A DNA stretch of 10,015 bases from an uncultured Granulosicoccaceae bacterium (GCA_937951695.1 CALFBL010000245.1:1-10015); one strand, 5' to 3'. Numbered from the stretch's first letter, positions 1 through 7,283 are shown. A program made the numbers and translations. Notes: generated from the sequence alone by a model not told the origin.

Positions 1-416
1 TATTGAATACCCAACGGTAAGGTCACAGGCCCTGCCAGCGCATCAGGAACGTTCAGGTATAGAGGAAAGGAACCAAACATCATTCTAGTTCCTTCTGAGA
101 AAATCAGAATCAGCGCGAAGGTTGCCAACACTTGATCAAGATGGTCTCGGTGGTAGAGTCGCCGTATGATCAGGTACTCAATCAATACGCCCACAGCCGC
201 AGCTGCTGCAACACTGGCAGCAATTGCCAGCCAATAAGAGTCGAAGTTCGCCGCCACGAATGCTGCAGCGAACGCACCAACCATAAACAAAGAGCCGTGG
301 GCCAGATTGATCAGCCCCATCACGCCGAACACCAACGTCAGGCCCGCTGCCATGAGAAAAAGCATCACTCCCAACTGCAGCCCGTTCAGAATTTGTTCAA
401 TAAGAAGATGGGACAT
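1..416 (-). CDS. LivH-type branched-chain amino acid ABC transporter permease, 3' part beyond the window
   Basis: Inner-membrane permease subunit of a high-affinity branched-chain-amino-acid-type (HAAT) ABC importer, passing substrate from the periplasmic binding protein into the cytoplasm. The reverse strand reads open from an ATG at 416 to the window edge, giving 138 residues with no stop; LivH proteins are usually about 290 to 300 residues, so roughly half is seen. The visible part is very hydrophobic, with likely membrane segments near residues 8-30, 43-60, 62-84 and 95-115. It carries the family hallmark INLAHG (36-41) followed by a small-residue-rich helix. An in-frame TAG lies two codons upstream of the ATG, so this is the only reasonable start; a weak GGA ribosome site precedes it. 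It follows the binding-protein gene by 36 bases on the same strand, a normal order for such operons. The substrate cannot be told from the permease; leucine-type, urea-type and aromatic importers share this fold. Confidence 0.93.
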   Translation of the reverse strand, partial: MSHLLIEQILNGLQLGVMLFLMAAGLTLVFGVMGLINLAHGSLFMVGAFAAAFVAANFDSYWLAIAASVAAAAAVGVLIEYLIIRRLYHRDHLDQVLATFALILIFSEGTRMMFGSFPLYLNVPDALAGPVTLPLGIQ

Positions 417-452
417 CGACTATCCAATTCGGGCACTGACTAACGGCGTAAT

Positions 453-1604
453 TTACAAATCGCAATCCTTAGCGTACGCGTCTCCATGCTCTTCCAGAGC
501 AACCTCGATAACACGGTTGGTCAGCACACCATCCACCTCGACCACTTCTCGAACGTAGTAATCCTGTATCGGATGCTGGTTTGTATTAAATCGGAAATCA
601 CCTCGGGTAGATGCAAAATCCGCAGCCCGTAACGCTTTATGAAAGCCATCCTGGTCATCAATCGGTGATTGCTTTATCGCGCTAATGATCAAGTTTGCGG
701 TATCAAACCCCTGGGATGCAAACATGGATGGCAGGCGAGCATACTTTTCCTCAAACGATGCAACAAAAGCCTGGTTGGCCTCGTTATCTAAATCCGGTGA
801 CCACTGAGAGGTATTCTTTACCCCGAGAGCAGCGTCTCCCACTGCGCTGAGAATGGTTTGATCAAAGCTAAACGCTGGTCCTATCAATGGAATATCGACG
901 CCGCTGTCTGCGTATTGCTTCAGAAATGAAATACCCATCCCCCCGGGTAGGAAAAAGAACACGCTATCCGCCCCGGACGCACGAATTTGGGCAATTTCAG
1001 AAGCGTAGTCAGTTTGTCCCAGTTTGGTCAGCACCTCGTTGGATGGCGTACCGTCAAAGGTTCTTTTAAATCCGTTCAGGCTGTCGATACCCGCCGGGTA
1101 GTTTGGCGCCATGATGAACGTGGACTCGTACCTTTCCGTGTTTGCCAAGGCACCGGCGGCTTCGTGTACCGCATCATTCTGCCAGGACACATTAAAATAG
1201 TTTGTGTTACAGCCCTTTCCTGCAAGCGCTGATGGCCCTGCATTGGGAGACAGGTACAACTTACCCTGTGCTGTCACGGATGGGATAACAGCCATCGCCA
1301 GATTCGAAAATATAATCCCGGTTAATATATCAACGTCATCGGACTGAACCATTTTATCCGCGATGCGTACCGCCACATCCGGCTTACGTTGATCGTCCTC
1401 GACAATAACTTCGATGCCCGGCAGGTTCGCTTGTTCAATTGCGAGTAAAAATCCGTCACGCACATCAATTCCCAACCCAGCACCACCACCCGATAGTGTC
1501 GAGATTAAGCCGATCTTTAGATCCGTCTCGCTGGCGGCGATGCTAGAAAACATAGTGGTTGAAAAAATCGCTGCGACAGCAACACTCGATGTGAGACGCT
1601 TCAT
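453..1604 (-). CDS. Periplasmic substrate-binding protein of a branched-chain-amino-acid-type ABC importer
   Basis: Secreted receptor of a LivK-like (Peripla_BP_6) importer, delivering ligand to the permease encoded next to it. It has 383 residues. The N-terminus is a Sec signal peptide: MKR, a hydrophobic core, then small residues with likely cleavage after A23 or S25, just before ETDLKIGLI, the typical first strand of the mature fold. The start is an ATG with a strong GAGGA ribosome site (1612-1616) seven bases away. The mature protein has two cysteines, C132 in the GKGCNTNYF segment and C381 three residues from the end, which could form a disulfide tying the tail to the N-terminal lobe. 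There is no lipobox cysteine, so it should be soluble. Segments such as YLSPNAGPS and SWQND remind me of superfamily members associated with aromatic acids rather than leucine, but this is a memory-based impression. The 151-base gap upstream suggests its own promoter; the permease follows 36 bases downstream. Confidence 0.93.
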   Translation of the reverse strand: MKRLTSSVAVAAIFSTTMFSSIAASETDLKIGLISTLSGGGAGLGIDVRDGFLLAIEQANLPGIEVIVEDDQRKPDVAVRIADKMVQSDDVDILTGIIFSNLAMAVIPSVTAQGKLYLSPNAGPSALAGKGCNTNYFNVSWQNDAVHEAAGALANTERYESTFIMAPNYPAGIDSLNGFKRTFDGTPSNEVLTKLGQTDYASEIAQIRASGADSVFFFLPGGMGISFLKQYADSGVDIPLIGPAFSFDQTILSAVGDAALGVKNTSQWSPDLDNEANQAFVASFEEKYARLPSMFASQGFDTANLIISAIKQSPIDDQDGFHKALRAADFASTRGDFRFNTNQHPIQDYYVREVVEVDGVLTNRVIEVALEEHGDAYAKDCDL

Positions 1605-1611
1605 TTTATTT

Positions 1612-1616
1612 TCCTC
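1612..1616 (-). promoter_or_regulatory. Ribosome binding site of the binding-protein gene
   Basis: The reverse strand reads GAGGA here, seven bases before the ATG at 1604. It is the clearest Shine-Dalgarno sequence in the window and fixes the start of the binding protein, which fits the high expression usual for periplasmic receptors. Confidence 0.8.
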
Positions 1617-1625
1617 AGGCGTGGC

Positions 1626-1639
1626 GAGCCAGTTGACTC
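1626..1639. repeat. Imperfect palindrome just upstream of the binding-protein ribosome site
   Basis: The plus strand reads GAGCCA GT TGACTC: two six-base arms matching at five of six positions around a two-base centre. It ends about ten bases upstream of the GAGGA ribosome site. Its position and size would suit a repressor operator or a small leader structure, but short palindromes also arise by chance and no regulator gene is in view. Confidence 0.3.
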
Positions 1640-1680
1640 AGATGACGCTGCAATGTAAGCAACGCTCTGCCTTACCTGCC

Positions 1681-1699
1681 CAAAGGGCTTTGGTAAAGC
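1681..1699. repeat. Two overlapping small palindromes (possible operator or switchable hairpin)
   Basis: On the plus strand, 1687-1699 reads GCTTT GGT AAAGC, a perfect five-base inverted repeat around three bases. The overlapping 1680-1693 region reads CCAAAG GG CTTTGG, a perfect six-base inverted repeat around two bases. They share the central CTTTGG, so as RNA only one hairpin can form at a time. They lie 77 to 95 bases upstream of the binding-protein start. Function is not shown by the sequence; a regulator site or part of the end of the upstream transcript are both possible. Confidence 0.35.
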
Positions 1700-1716
1700 G
1701 CTGAGCCGACAATTTA

Positions 1717-1737
1717 GCACGGATATTTGAACCGTGC
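1717..1737 (-). repeat. Perfect hairpin downstream of the Nudix gene, weak terminator candidate
   Basis: A perfect six-base inverted repeat, GCACGG and CCGTGC, encloses a nine-base A/T-rich loop, starting about 18 bases after the Nudix stop codon in the direction of transcription. The sequence after the stem reads TAAATTG, so the U-run of a classical intrinsic terminator is poor. It may be a weak terminator, an RNA-stabilising 3' stem, or chance. Confidence 0.35.
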
Positions 1738-1755
1738 GAGAGCGGCAGCGTACCG

Positions 1756-2427
1756 CTACCCGCTTCGACTCACCACCCGTTTACCCGCCTTTTTAGTAAA
1801 CGCAGGATACCCCAGCCACTGTTCCCGGCGATTGAGCCAGATATCCATCTCGTGTAATAGAAATTTCGTTATATCTCTAAGCGCTAGCTCATCCGGGTTA
1901 TGTATCGGTATCCAGCGTAAATCCAGTAATTCATCGCTTTGCGTCAATTCATCCGTGTTCAATGAGTCAACACGTTGCGAATCGCAGATGAAAAAGCGTG
2001 CGTTAAAACGTATCGGTTGATCCGCAGGCGTTATCGCCCGACCAAAATACTGCAACACAGACAGATCCGCGCTTACGCCGCGCATTGCTAGTGTTTGCCA
2101 AGTCGCGTCTTTTACAACTCCTGGAGTGCCGCGAGATGCAATTAACAACCCAGTCTCTTCAAAGGTTTCGCGAACTACTGCCATCGCAATCGTCTGAGCA
2201 CGTGCGAGTGAGCCAGCGACCGCCATGTGCTTCGCGCAACTTTCACACAGGGGTGTCGCTGGCTTTGCTCTGGCATCGGCTGCGTCCACTGCACCACCGG
2301 GGAACACGTACACATCGGGCATGAATCTCGATTTACTCGGACGCCTTCCCATCAAGACTTCGAAGCTGCCCTGCTTTGAGCGGTACAGCATCAGGCTGGC
2401 TGCATCACGAGGCTTTATTGCCGCCAC
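1756..2427 (-). CDS. Nudix hydrolase, NUDT19-like, with an interrupted Nudix box
   Basis: Predicted cytoplasmic pyrophosphohydrolase acting on a nucleoside-diphosphate-linked compound; in the family related to eukaryotic NUDT19 the known substrates are CoA and acyl-CoA esters, but the substrate here is not known. It has 223 residues. The substrate side starts with VFPGGAVDAAD (41-51) and the catalytic helix is RETFEETG (86-93), carrying the metal-binding glutamates E87, E90 and E91. In a classical Nudix box the glycine and the RE are 14 residues apart; here they are about 41 apart, so an insert of nearly 30 residues with a CESC pair (C61, C64) splits the box. D51 stands near where the first glutamate is expected. 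The start is a GTG: an in-frame TAG lies four codons upstream and an AGGA ribosome site (2435-2438) sits seven bases away, inside the last codons of the HAD gene. The one-base gap suggests translational coupling. Confidence 0.88.
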   Translation of the reverse strand: MAAIKPRDAASLMLYRSKQGSFEVLMGRRPSKSRFMPDVYVFPGGAVDAADARAKPATPLCESCAKHMAVAGSLARAQTIAMAVVRETFEETGLLIASRGTPGVVKDATWQTLAMRGVSADLSVLQYFGRAITPADQPIRFNARFFICDSQRVDSLNTDELTQSDELLDLRWIPIHNPDELALRDITKFLLHEMDIWLNRREQWLGYPAFTKKAGKRVVSRSG

Positions 2428-2428
2428 A

Positions 2429-3130
2429 TCAGCATCCTAATTGATCGGCAAGATCGTCAATGTCGGTGGCGTGCCAGTTGTTACGATTGCTGCCCGAGAC
2501 ATCGTTACCGCGTACTGGGCCATATTCATCGGTGCGTTCAATGAAGGCTGTCTGTAGACCACAGCTACTCGCAGCATCCAGGTCGTTTTGATGCGCAGCG
2601 ACCAGCATGACCTGCGCTGGTGCGACGTTAAAGATACGTGCGACACCAAGATAGGTTTCAGGGTCTGGCTTATAGCGTCGGAACACTTCGGCGCTCAGTA
2701 CGCAATCCCAGTTGATGCCTGCGTTCTTGGCCAAATTCGTCAACAGTCCAAGATTTCCATTGGACAGCGTGCACACCGTGAACTGCTTTTTTAATCGATG
2801 TATACCCTGCACACTATCGGGCCATGCATCAAGACGATGCCAGGCTTTCGTCAGGTGTTGTCTTGAGGCGTCGGTGACATCCTCGTGATTAAATTGAGTG
2901 AGCACTTCATCGAGCGTACTACGATGCAGCACATCGAGGATGACCCATTCACCCGAGCGGTTGGTCGCTTTTAACGCGGGTGCGTAACCGTCTCGCCAGG
3001 CCAATGTTAAGGCGTTGGCCTCCCCATGCGGTATGGCGTGTTCAATCTCTCGGCGGATGGAGCCGTACCAGTTGAAAACGGTTCCGAATACATCAAACGC
3101 CAGTACACTTGGGGTAGGTGCTTTAACCAC
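2429..3130 (-). CDS. HAD-superfamily hydrolase, haloacid dehalogenase type II-like
   Basis: Cytoplasmic hydrolase of 233 residues in the type II haloacid dehalogenase group. Motif I is DVFGT (nucleophile D13, T17): the residue two after the nucleophile is F15, not the Asp of HAD phosphatases, which argues against a plain phosphatase. R46 (in AWRD) may match the substrate arginine of L-2-haloacid dehalogenases. Motif II is S123 in TLSNGN, motif III is K154 in YKPD with Y160, and motif IV is VAAHQNDLD with D183. Against the well-studied Pseudomonas L-2-haloacid dehalogenase, the positions of S175 and N177 appear as A178 and H180, so dehalogenation of 2-haloacids is uncertain. The start is a GTG three bases after the stop of the large oxidoreductase gene, with no good ribosome site, suggesting coupled translation. 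The domain begins within ten residues of this start, so it is near full length. The true substrate is unknown. Confidence 0.87.
   Translation of the reverse strand: MVKAPTPSVLAFDVFGTVFNWYGSIRREIEHAIPHGEANALTLAWRDGYAPALKATNRSGEWVILDVLHRSTLDEVLTQFNHEDVTDASRQHLTKAWHRLDAWPDSVQGIHRLKKQFTVCTLSNGNLGLLTNLAKNAGINWDCVLSAEVFRRYKPDPETYLGVARIFNVAPAQVMLVAAHQNDLDAASSCGLQTAFIERTDEYGPVRGNDVSGSNRNNWHATDIDDLADQLGC
2435..2438 (-). promoter_or_regulatory. Ribosome binding site deciding the GTG start of the Nudix gene
   Basis: The reverse strand reads AGGA, seven bases before the GTG at 2427. It lies within the final codons of the HAD gene, so ribosomes finishing that gene end right at this site. An ATG at 2429 in another frame is closed by a stop after four codons and is not the start. 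Confidence 0.65.
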
Positions 3131-3133
3131 CGA

Positions 3134-6100
3134 TCAGGCCGCTTGCCCAGTGCAGCGTTGCTCAGTGGTTGATGAGTTTGTCAACTGCTGCAGTAACTCA
3201 TCAGCCTTAACAGCGGCGGCGTCCGCGCTTGCGGCTTTCACTGGACCAAAACCACGGATCGATTTTGGCACTGACAACAAGTCTGACACGATCAAGATCG
3301 ACTCCTCAGTACACTCACCATTAAGTAATTGCGTAACCGCGTTGAGGTGATGTCTATACGCTTTGATCAGCCCTCGCTCCATGCGCCGCTCGGCGGTGTA
3401 CCCGAGCACGTTAAACGGCGTACCGCGCAGTCGTTTTCCTTTCGCCAATAGTTTGAAAGCTTTGAACATCCACGGACCATAGCGTTTTTTAATCGGTCGG
3501 CCTGTGCTCTCACTGATTTTACTCAAGATTGGTGGTGCTAGATGAACCTCCAAAGTGTAGTCGCCTTCGAACTGTTGACTGACTCGATCAGTAAAACCGG
3601 TATCGGTATACAGCCGCGCCACCTCGTATTCGTCTTTGTACGCCATCAGTTTGAACAGCGATTGTGCGGCAATTTTTGAAAGCTGTTGCCCTTCGGTTTT
3701 GTCTGAATCGATCAACGGCTGCAAGGTTTGCGTGAATCGTTTGGCGTAGCGTGCGTTCTGATAGGCGCTTAAATAAGTCCGGCAACGAGCCAATAAAGCG
3801 TCCAGTGATTCTTCTTTCACACCTTGGGTTGGAGCGCCTTCAACCGTTACCGATTTTACCGGTGCCAGCTTCACCCGATCGTGTACCCATAACCTGCCCA
3901 AGGCAAACGCCTGACGGTTGAAGTCTACCGCTACGTCGTTTAGCACCAGAGCCTGATCGATTGCTTCAAAGCTCAACGGCAAATAACCCTTTTGCCACGC
4001 GACGCCGAGTAAAAAAAGGTTCGCTCCAATGCTGTCGCCTAACCACTGGCGGGCGTAGGAGGTTGCGTTCATAAAATGAACATCGTCTGGATTCGCCGTC
4101 GACAAAAGCCGATTGGCCATGTCGTCGGTCGGTAGGGTTAAATCGCGCATCGAGGTGAAGTCGCTAGGCATCATCTCATGAGTATTGATCACTGCCCTTG
4201 CAGAGCCGCCACGAAGTCCGTTCAACGTTGAAGTGCTGGCACTAACGATCAAATCCCCACCAATCAACAGATCCGCGGTTCCAGGGGCGATACGAATCGC
4301 CGTGATTTGTTCGGGCGTTTTCGCCAGTTTTACATGCGACACCACCGAGCCACCTTTTTGCGCTAGCCCTGCCATATCAATAATGCCGCACCCCAAGCCA
4401 TCAATGTGTGCCGCCATACCAATCAACGCAGCGATGGTGACAATACCGGTTCCGCCGACACCCGTGACCATCAATGCATAGGGCTCATTCAATGTCGGTA
4501 GGCTCGGCGCTGGAATGTCTGGCAACTGCACTGACTGCGTCGCAGGACGCTTGAGCTTTCCACCCGAGACAGTGACAAAGCTTGGGCAAAACCCGCGTAC
4601 GCAGGAGAAATCCTTGTTGCAGGCAGATTGATCAATGGTGCGCTTTCGACCCCACTCAGTTTCCAGTGGAGCAATGGCAACACAATTAGATTGAACACCG
4701 CAATCGCCACAACCTTCGCACACCGCCTCGTTTATAACGATGCGTTCCGCCGGATCCGGGTGCAATCCACGTTTACGTCGGCGTCGCTTTTCGGCAGCAC
4801 AGGTTTGATCGTAAACCAGCACGCTAACCCCCGGCACCTTGGCAAGCATTCGTTGCACCGCCTGCAATTCCCCGCGATCAGAAATGCTGACAGTGGCAGG
4901 TAGCCTTAGCTGCTTGTGACGAGACACATCGTCGGTAACAAACGCTATTCTGGCCACACCCATGCCGCGGATTTCATTGACGATGGTCTGTACATCCAAA
5001 GCACCGTCGTGTGCCTGTCCACCGGTCATCGCCACCGCATCGTTATAAAGCAGTTTGAATGTGATGTTGGTATTGGACGCCACCGCTGCCCGAATCGACA
5101 TCAATCCTGAATGGTTATAAGTGCCATCGCCGAGGTTTTGGAACACATGCTGTCGGGTGGAAAATTTCGATTCTCCTACCCAATTGGTACCCTCACCACC
5201 CATGTGGGTATAGCCCTCTACGTGTCGATCAAGAAACTGCACCATGTAGTGACAACCAATACCGGCGTAACCTCGACTGCCGTCGGGAATGACAGTGCTG
5301 GTGTTGTGCGGGCAACCGGCACAAAACGTCGGCTTGCGCATAACCGATAACGCCTGCCGTTCTGACAACAAGGTTTGTTGTAGCTCGGCGACACGTGTTA
5401 ACACGCCCTCATCACTAAAATAACCTGCCGTGTTCGATCCAATACCCACAGCGATTTGTATGGGGTTCAATGCCGCTTCGGATTGAAATAAAACCTCGCC
5501 ATCTAATGTGGTTTTACCCATTACTTTGGGTGGATTATCCACCCCATACAATGTGTTCTTGATTTGCCATTCTAGCAGTGCCCGTTTTTCCTCCACCACA
5601 ATAATGACATCAAGACCTTTAGCAAACGAACGTAATACTGTCGGTTCCAAAGGCCACGGCATACCAACTTTGTACAATGCGATGCCAAGCGCTTGCGCCC
5701 GCACTTCATCGATGCCTAATTCTTCAAATCCTTGCAAAGTATCCAGATAGGATTTGCCGGTACTGACTACACCAACGCGCGGGTTTGCCCCACCCGACCA
5801 CACCACCCGGTTCAATGAGTTCACCTTTGCATACGCCAACACTGCGTTGAGCTTATGCCGGTGTAAGCGCGCCTCTTGCATGGGCGGCGGATCATTGGTG
5901 CGTATGTTCAGCCCACCCTCTGGCAGCCCAGCACTGTCCGGCTGAACCGATTGGAAATCAGCTAACGAGGATTGGACGGAAGCTGTTGATTCTATGTTGT
6001 CTTTTACCGCTTTCAGCCCGCACCACACACCGGCATATCGGGAGATGGCCCAACCGTGTAAACCGTACTCAATGATTTCATTGACGTTGACAGGATTCAG

Positions 6101-6610
6101 AATCGGCATCATCGCATCGATCAAGGCAAATTCACTTTGGTGAGCGGTGGTGGAACTCTCACAGGTGTGATCGTCCCCCATCAATACCAACACCCCACCG
6201 TGAACCGAGGTGCCGGCCAGATTGGCGTGGCGAAACACATCACCTGACCGGTCAACACCCGGGCCTTTGCCGTACCAGATGCCGAACACACCGTCGTAGC
6301 GACCGTCACCGCGTAATTCTGCTTGCTGTGCACCCCACAAAGCGGTGGCTGCCAAATCTTCATTAAGCGCAGGCTCAAACACAATGTTGTTGTCGGTCAG
6401 CGCATCTGAGGCACGGGCGAATTGCTGATCGAGCCCGCCTAAGGGAGACCCGCGATAGCCTGTGACGTAACCGGCTGTGTTAAGACCCTTGCCGCGATCG
6501 AGCTCGCGTTGCATCAGGCATAGCCTGACCAGCGCTTGAGTGCCTGACAGAAACACACGATGCTGGGCCAGATCGAATTTGTCGTTCAAAGAGATAGTTT
6601 GAGCGCTCAT
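3134..6610 (-). CDS. Fused indolepyruvate-type 2-oxoacid:ferredoxin oxidoreductase (alpha plus gamma domains)
   Basis: Large cytoplasmic enzyme (about 1158 residues) that oxidatively decarboxylates 2-oxoacids, typically aryl-pyruvates such as indolepyruvate, to acyl-CoA using thiamine diphosphate and iron-sulfur clusters. The order resembles IorA followed by IorB in one chain: pyrimidine-binding domain (about 20-230), transketolase-like C domain (about 255-400), a TPP-binding domain with FCAGCPHN (~429), GGEGTNW (~470) and GDG with a downstream ND (~495-522), a cysteine-rich linker, then the gamma domain starting at GVGGTGIV (~716). The linker has C-x2-C-x2-C-x5-C near 631-643 and CNKDFSC..CP near 666-678, the form I recall from proteobacterial fused members. 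A C-terminal extension (about 935-1130) matches the extra domain of that family. ATG at 6610 is preferred; a GTG one codon earlier at 6613 has equally good spacing from a weak GAGAG. It follows alkB by 12 bases and precedes the HAD gene by 3. The exact oxoacid is not determined. Confidence 0.95.
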   Translation of the reverse strand: MSAQTISLNDKFDLAQHRVFLSGTQALVRLCLMQRELDRGKGLNTAGYVTGYRGSPLGGLDQQFARASDALTDNNIVFEPALNEDLAATALWGAQQAELRGDGRYDGVFGIWYGKGPGVDRSGDVFRHANLAGTSVHGGVLVLMGDDHTCESSTTAHQSEFALIDAMMPILNPVNVNEIIEYGLHGWAISRYAGVWCGLKAVKDNIESTASVQSSLADFQSVQPDSAGLPEGGLNIRTNDPPPMQEARLHRHKLNAVLAYAKVNSLNRVVWSGGANPRVGVVSTGKSYLDTLQGFEELGIDEVRAQALGIALYKVGMPWPLEPTVLRSFAKGLDVIIVVEEKRALLEWQIKNTLYGVDNPPKVMGKTTLDGEVLFQSEAALNPIQIAVGIGSNTAGYFSDEGVLTRVAELQQTLLSERQALSVMRKPTFCAGCPHNTSTVIPDGSRGYAGIGCHYMVQFLDRHVEGYTHMGGEGTNWVGESKFSTRQHVFQNLGDGTYNHSGLMSIRAAVASNTNITFKLLYNDAVAMTGGQAHDGALDVQTIVNEIRGMGVARIAFVTDDVSRHKQLRLPATVSISDRGELQAVQRMLAKVPGVSVLVYDQTCAAEKRRRRKRGLHPDPAERIVINEAVCEGCGDCGVQSNCVAIAPLETEWGRKRTIDQSACNKDFSCVRGFCPSFVTVSGGKLKRPATQSVQLPDIPAPSLPTLNEPYALMVTGVGGTGIVTIAALIGMAAHIDGLGCGIIDMAGLAQKGGSVVSHVKLAKTPEQITAIRIAPGTADLLIGGDLIVSASTSTLNGLRGGSARAVINTHEMMPSDFTSMRDLTLPTDDMANRLLSTANPDDVHFMNATSYARQWLGDSIGANLFLLGVAWQKGYLPLSFEAIDQALVLNDVAVDFNRQAFALGRLWVHDRVKLAPVKSVTVEGAPTQGVKEESLDALLARCRTYLSAYQNARYAKRFTQTLQPLIDSDKTEGQQLSKIAAQSLFKLMAYKDEYEVARLYTDTGFTDRVSQQFEGDYTLEVHLAPPILSKISESTGRPIKKRYGPWMFKAFKLLAKGKRLRGTPFNVLGYTAERRMERGLIKAYRHHLNAVTQLLNGECTEESILIVSDLLSVPKSIRGFGPVKAASADAAAVKADELLQQLTNSSTTEQRCTGQAA

Positions 6611-6622
6611 CACCCTAGTCTC

Positions 6623-7255
6623 TCACATGGCCTTTCGAAAAGTAAGATTCCAGCGATAAGGGCCCCAAATGGGATCGTGGGCCGGTTTTAACTTGCGCAC
6701 ACCGTGGTAAACCAGCCGGGCTGGCCCGCCGAACACCACCACATCGCCGTCGCTGAGGTCAACCGGTGTGGACGTGCCTTTGCGTTCCAGCCCAAGCACA
6801 AAAAAACGCGCAGGAATACCCAAAGACACCGACACAATCGGTTGCGTGAAGTCCTGCTCGTTGCGATCCTGATGCGCGCCCATCTGCAACCCGGGCTCGT
6901 AACGATTGATCAGACACGCATCTGGTTCGAAATTGGGAAAACCGCACAGATCAGCAGCGCGATTAGCGAGCTCGATAAAGGGCTGCGGCATCGTAGGCCA
7001 CGCAGTTCCGGTAAGCGGATCGATCGGTGTGTAACGATACCCTTTGCTGTCTGACACCCAACCGGCGCTGCCGCAGTTGGTCATGTGCACCTGAATTTTT
7101 TGACCACGCTGTGTGAGCATCTGGCGCACGGGAGAGGCCTCACACAGACGAGTAATCAGAGGACGGAGTTGGCTCGATGAGGCATACCCGGGAAGCAGTG
7201 TCATCCCCGGCAACACCTCAAAGGAGTCTGAAAAAAGCGAGCCGGTCTGGGTCAT
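6623..7255 (-). CDS. alkB: AlkB, Fe(II)/2-oxoglutarate-dependent DNA/RNA demethylase
   Basis: Direct-reversal repair enzyme that removes methyl groups such as 1-methyladenine and 3-methylcytosine from DNA and RNA by oxidation, releasing formaldehyde. It has 210 residues, against 216 for E. coli AlkB. The iron ligands are H128 and D130 (HQD) and H184 (YHG); the 2-oxoglutarate-binding arginines are R201 and R207 in RWNLTFR, with the same spacing as R204 and R210 in E. coli. The MTNCG segment (58-62), YTPIDP, PDACLINRY and PIVSVSLG also match the E. coli protein as I recall it. The N-terminus lines up with E. coli from residue 1 region, so the ATG at 7255 is sound although it has no Shine-Dalgarno sequence. 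In this window it is not next to ada or alkA; it sits 66 bases after glgC and about 12 before the oxidoreductase, so damage-specific regulation is not evident. Confidence 0.96.
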   Translation of the reverse strand: MTQTGSLFSDSFEVLPGMTLLPGYASSSQLRPLITRLCEASPVRQMLTQRGQKIQVHMTNCGSAGWVSDSKGYRYTPIDPLTGTAWPTMPQPFIELANRAADLCGFPNFEPDACLINRYEPGLQMGAHQDRNEQDFTQPIVSVSLGIPARFFVLGLERKGTSTPVDLSDGDVVVFGGPARLVYHGVRKLKPAHDPIWGPYRWNLTFRKAM

Positions 7256-7283
7256 GTCGAATTCGCGCTTAGGAGGTCCACTT

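Larger units (their letters stand above)
1605..1755. other. Intergenic region between the Nudix gene and the transporter genes
   Basis: The longest non-coding stretch in the window (151 bases). On transcription order alone it should hold the end of the upstream operon and the transporter promoter. It contains three small inverted repeats (1626-1639, 1681-1699, 1717-1737) and the ribosome site. I could not find a convincing pair of sigma-70 -35 and -10 boxes; a TTGTCG in the reverse strand near 1710 has no good partner at 16 to 18 bases. No ORF with a ribosome site is apparent in it. Confidence 0.6.

Noticed and set aside
132..443. A 103-codon plus-strand frame at the left edge
   Set aside because: It is antisense to the LivH-type permease, which shows the INLAHG motif and proper membrane segments; the plus-strand product is low in hydrophobic structure and unlike any family I know.
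1650..1680. Sigma-54-like sequence (GGCAGAGCGTTGC on the reverse strand) before the transporter genes
   Set aside because: The GG and GC elements are nine bases apart rather than the required ten, and no sigma-54 activator gene is in the window.
2429..3130. HAD protein as a phosphoglycolate-type phosphatase
   Set aside because: Motif I is DVFGT with no Asp two residues after the nucleophile, which phosphatases of this superfamily use as acid/base.
7271..7277. Perfect AGGAGGT ribosome site on the plus strand
   Set aside because: No ATG or GTG follows at a usable distance; the next ATG (7325) is about 47 bases away and opens only a 17-codon frame inside glgC antisense.
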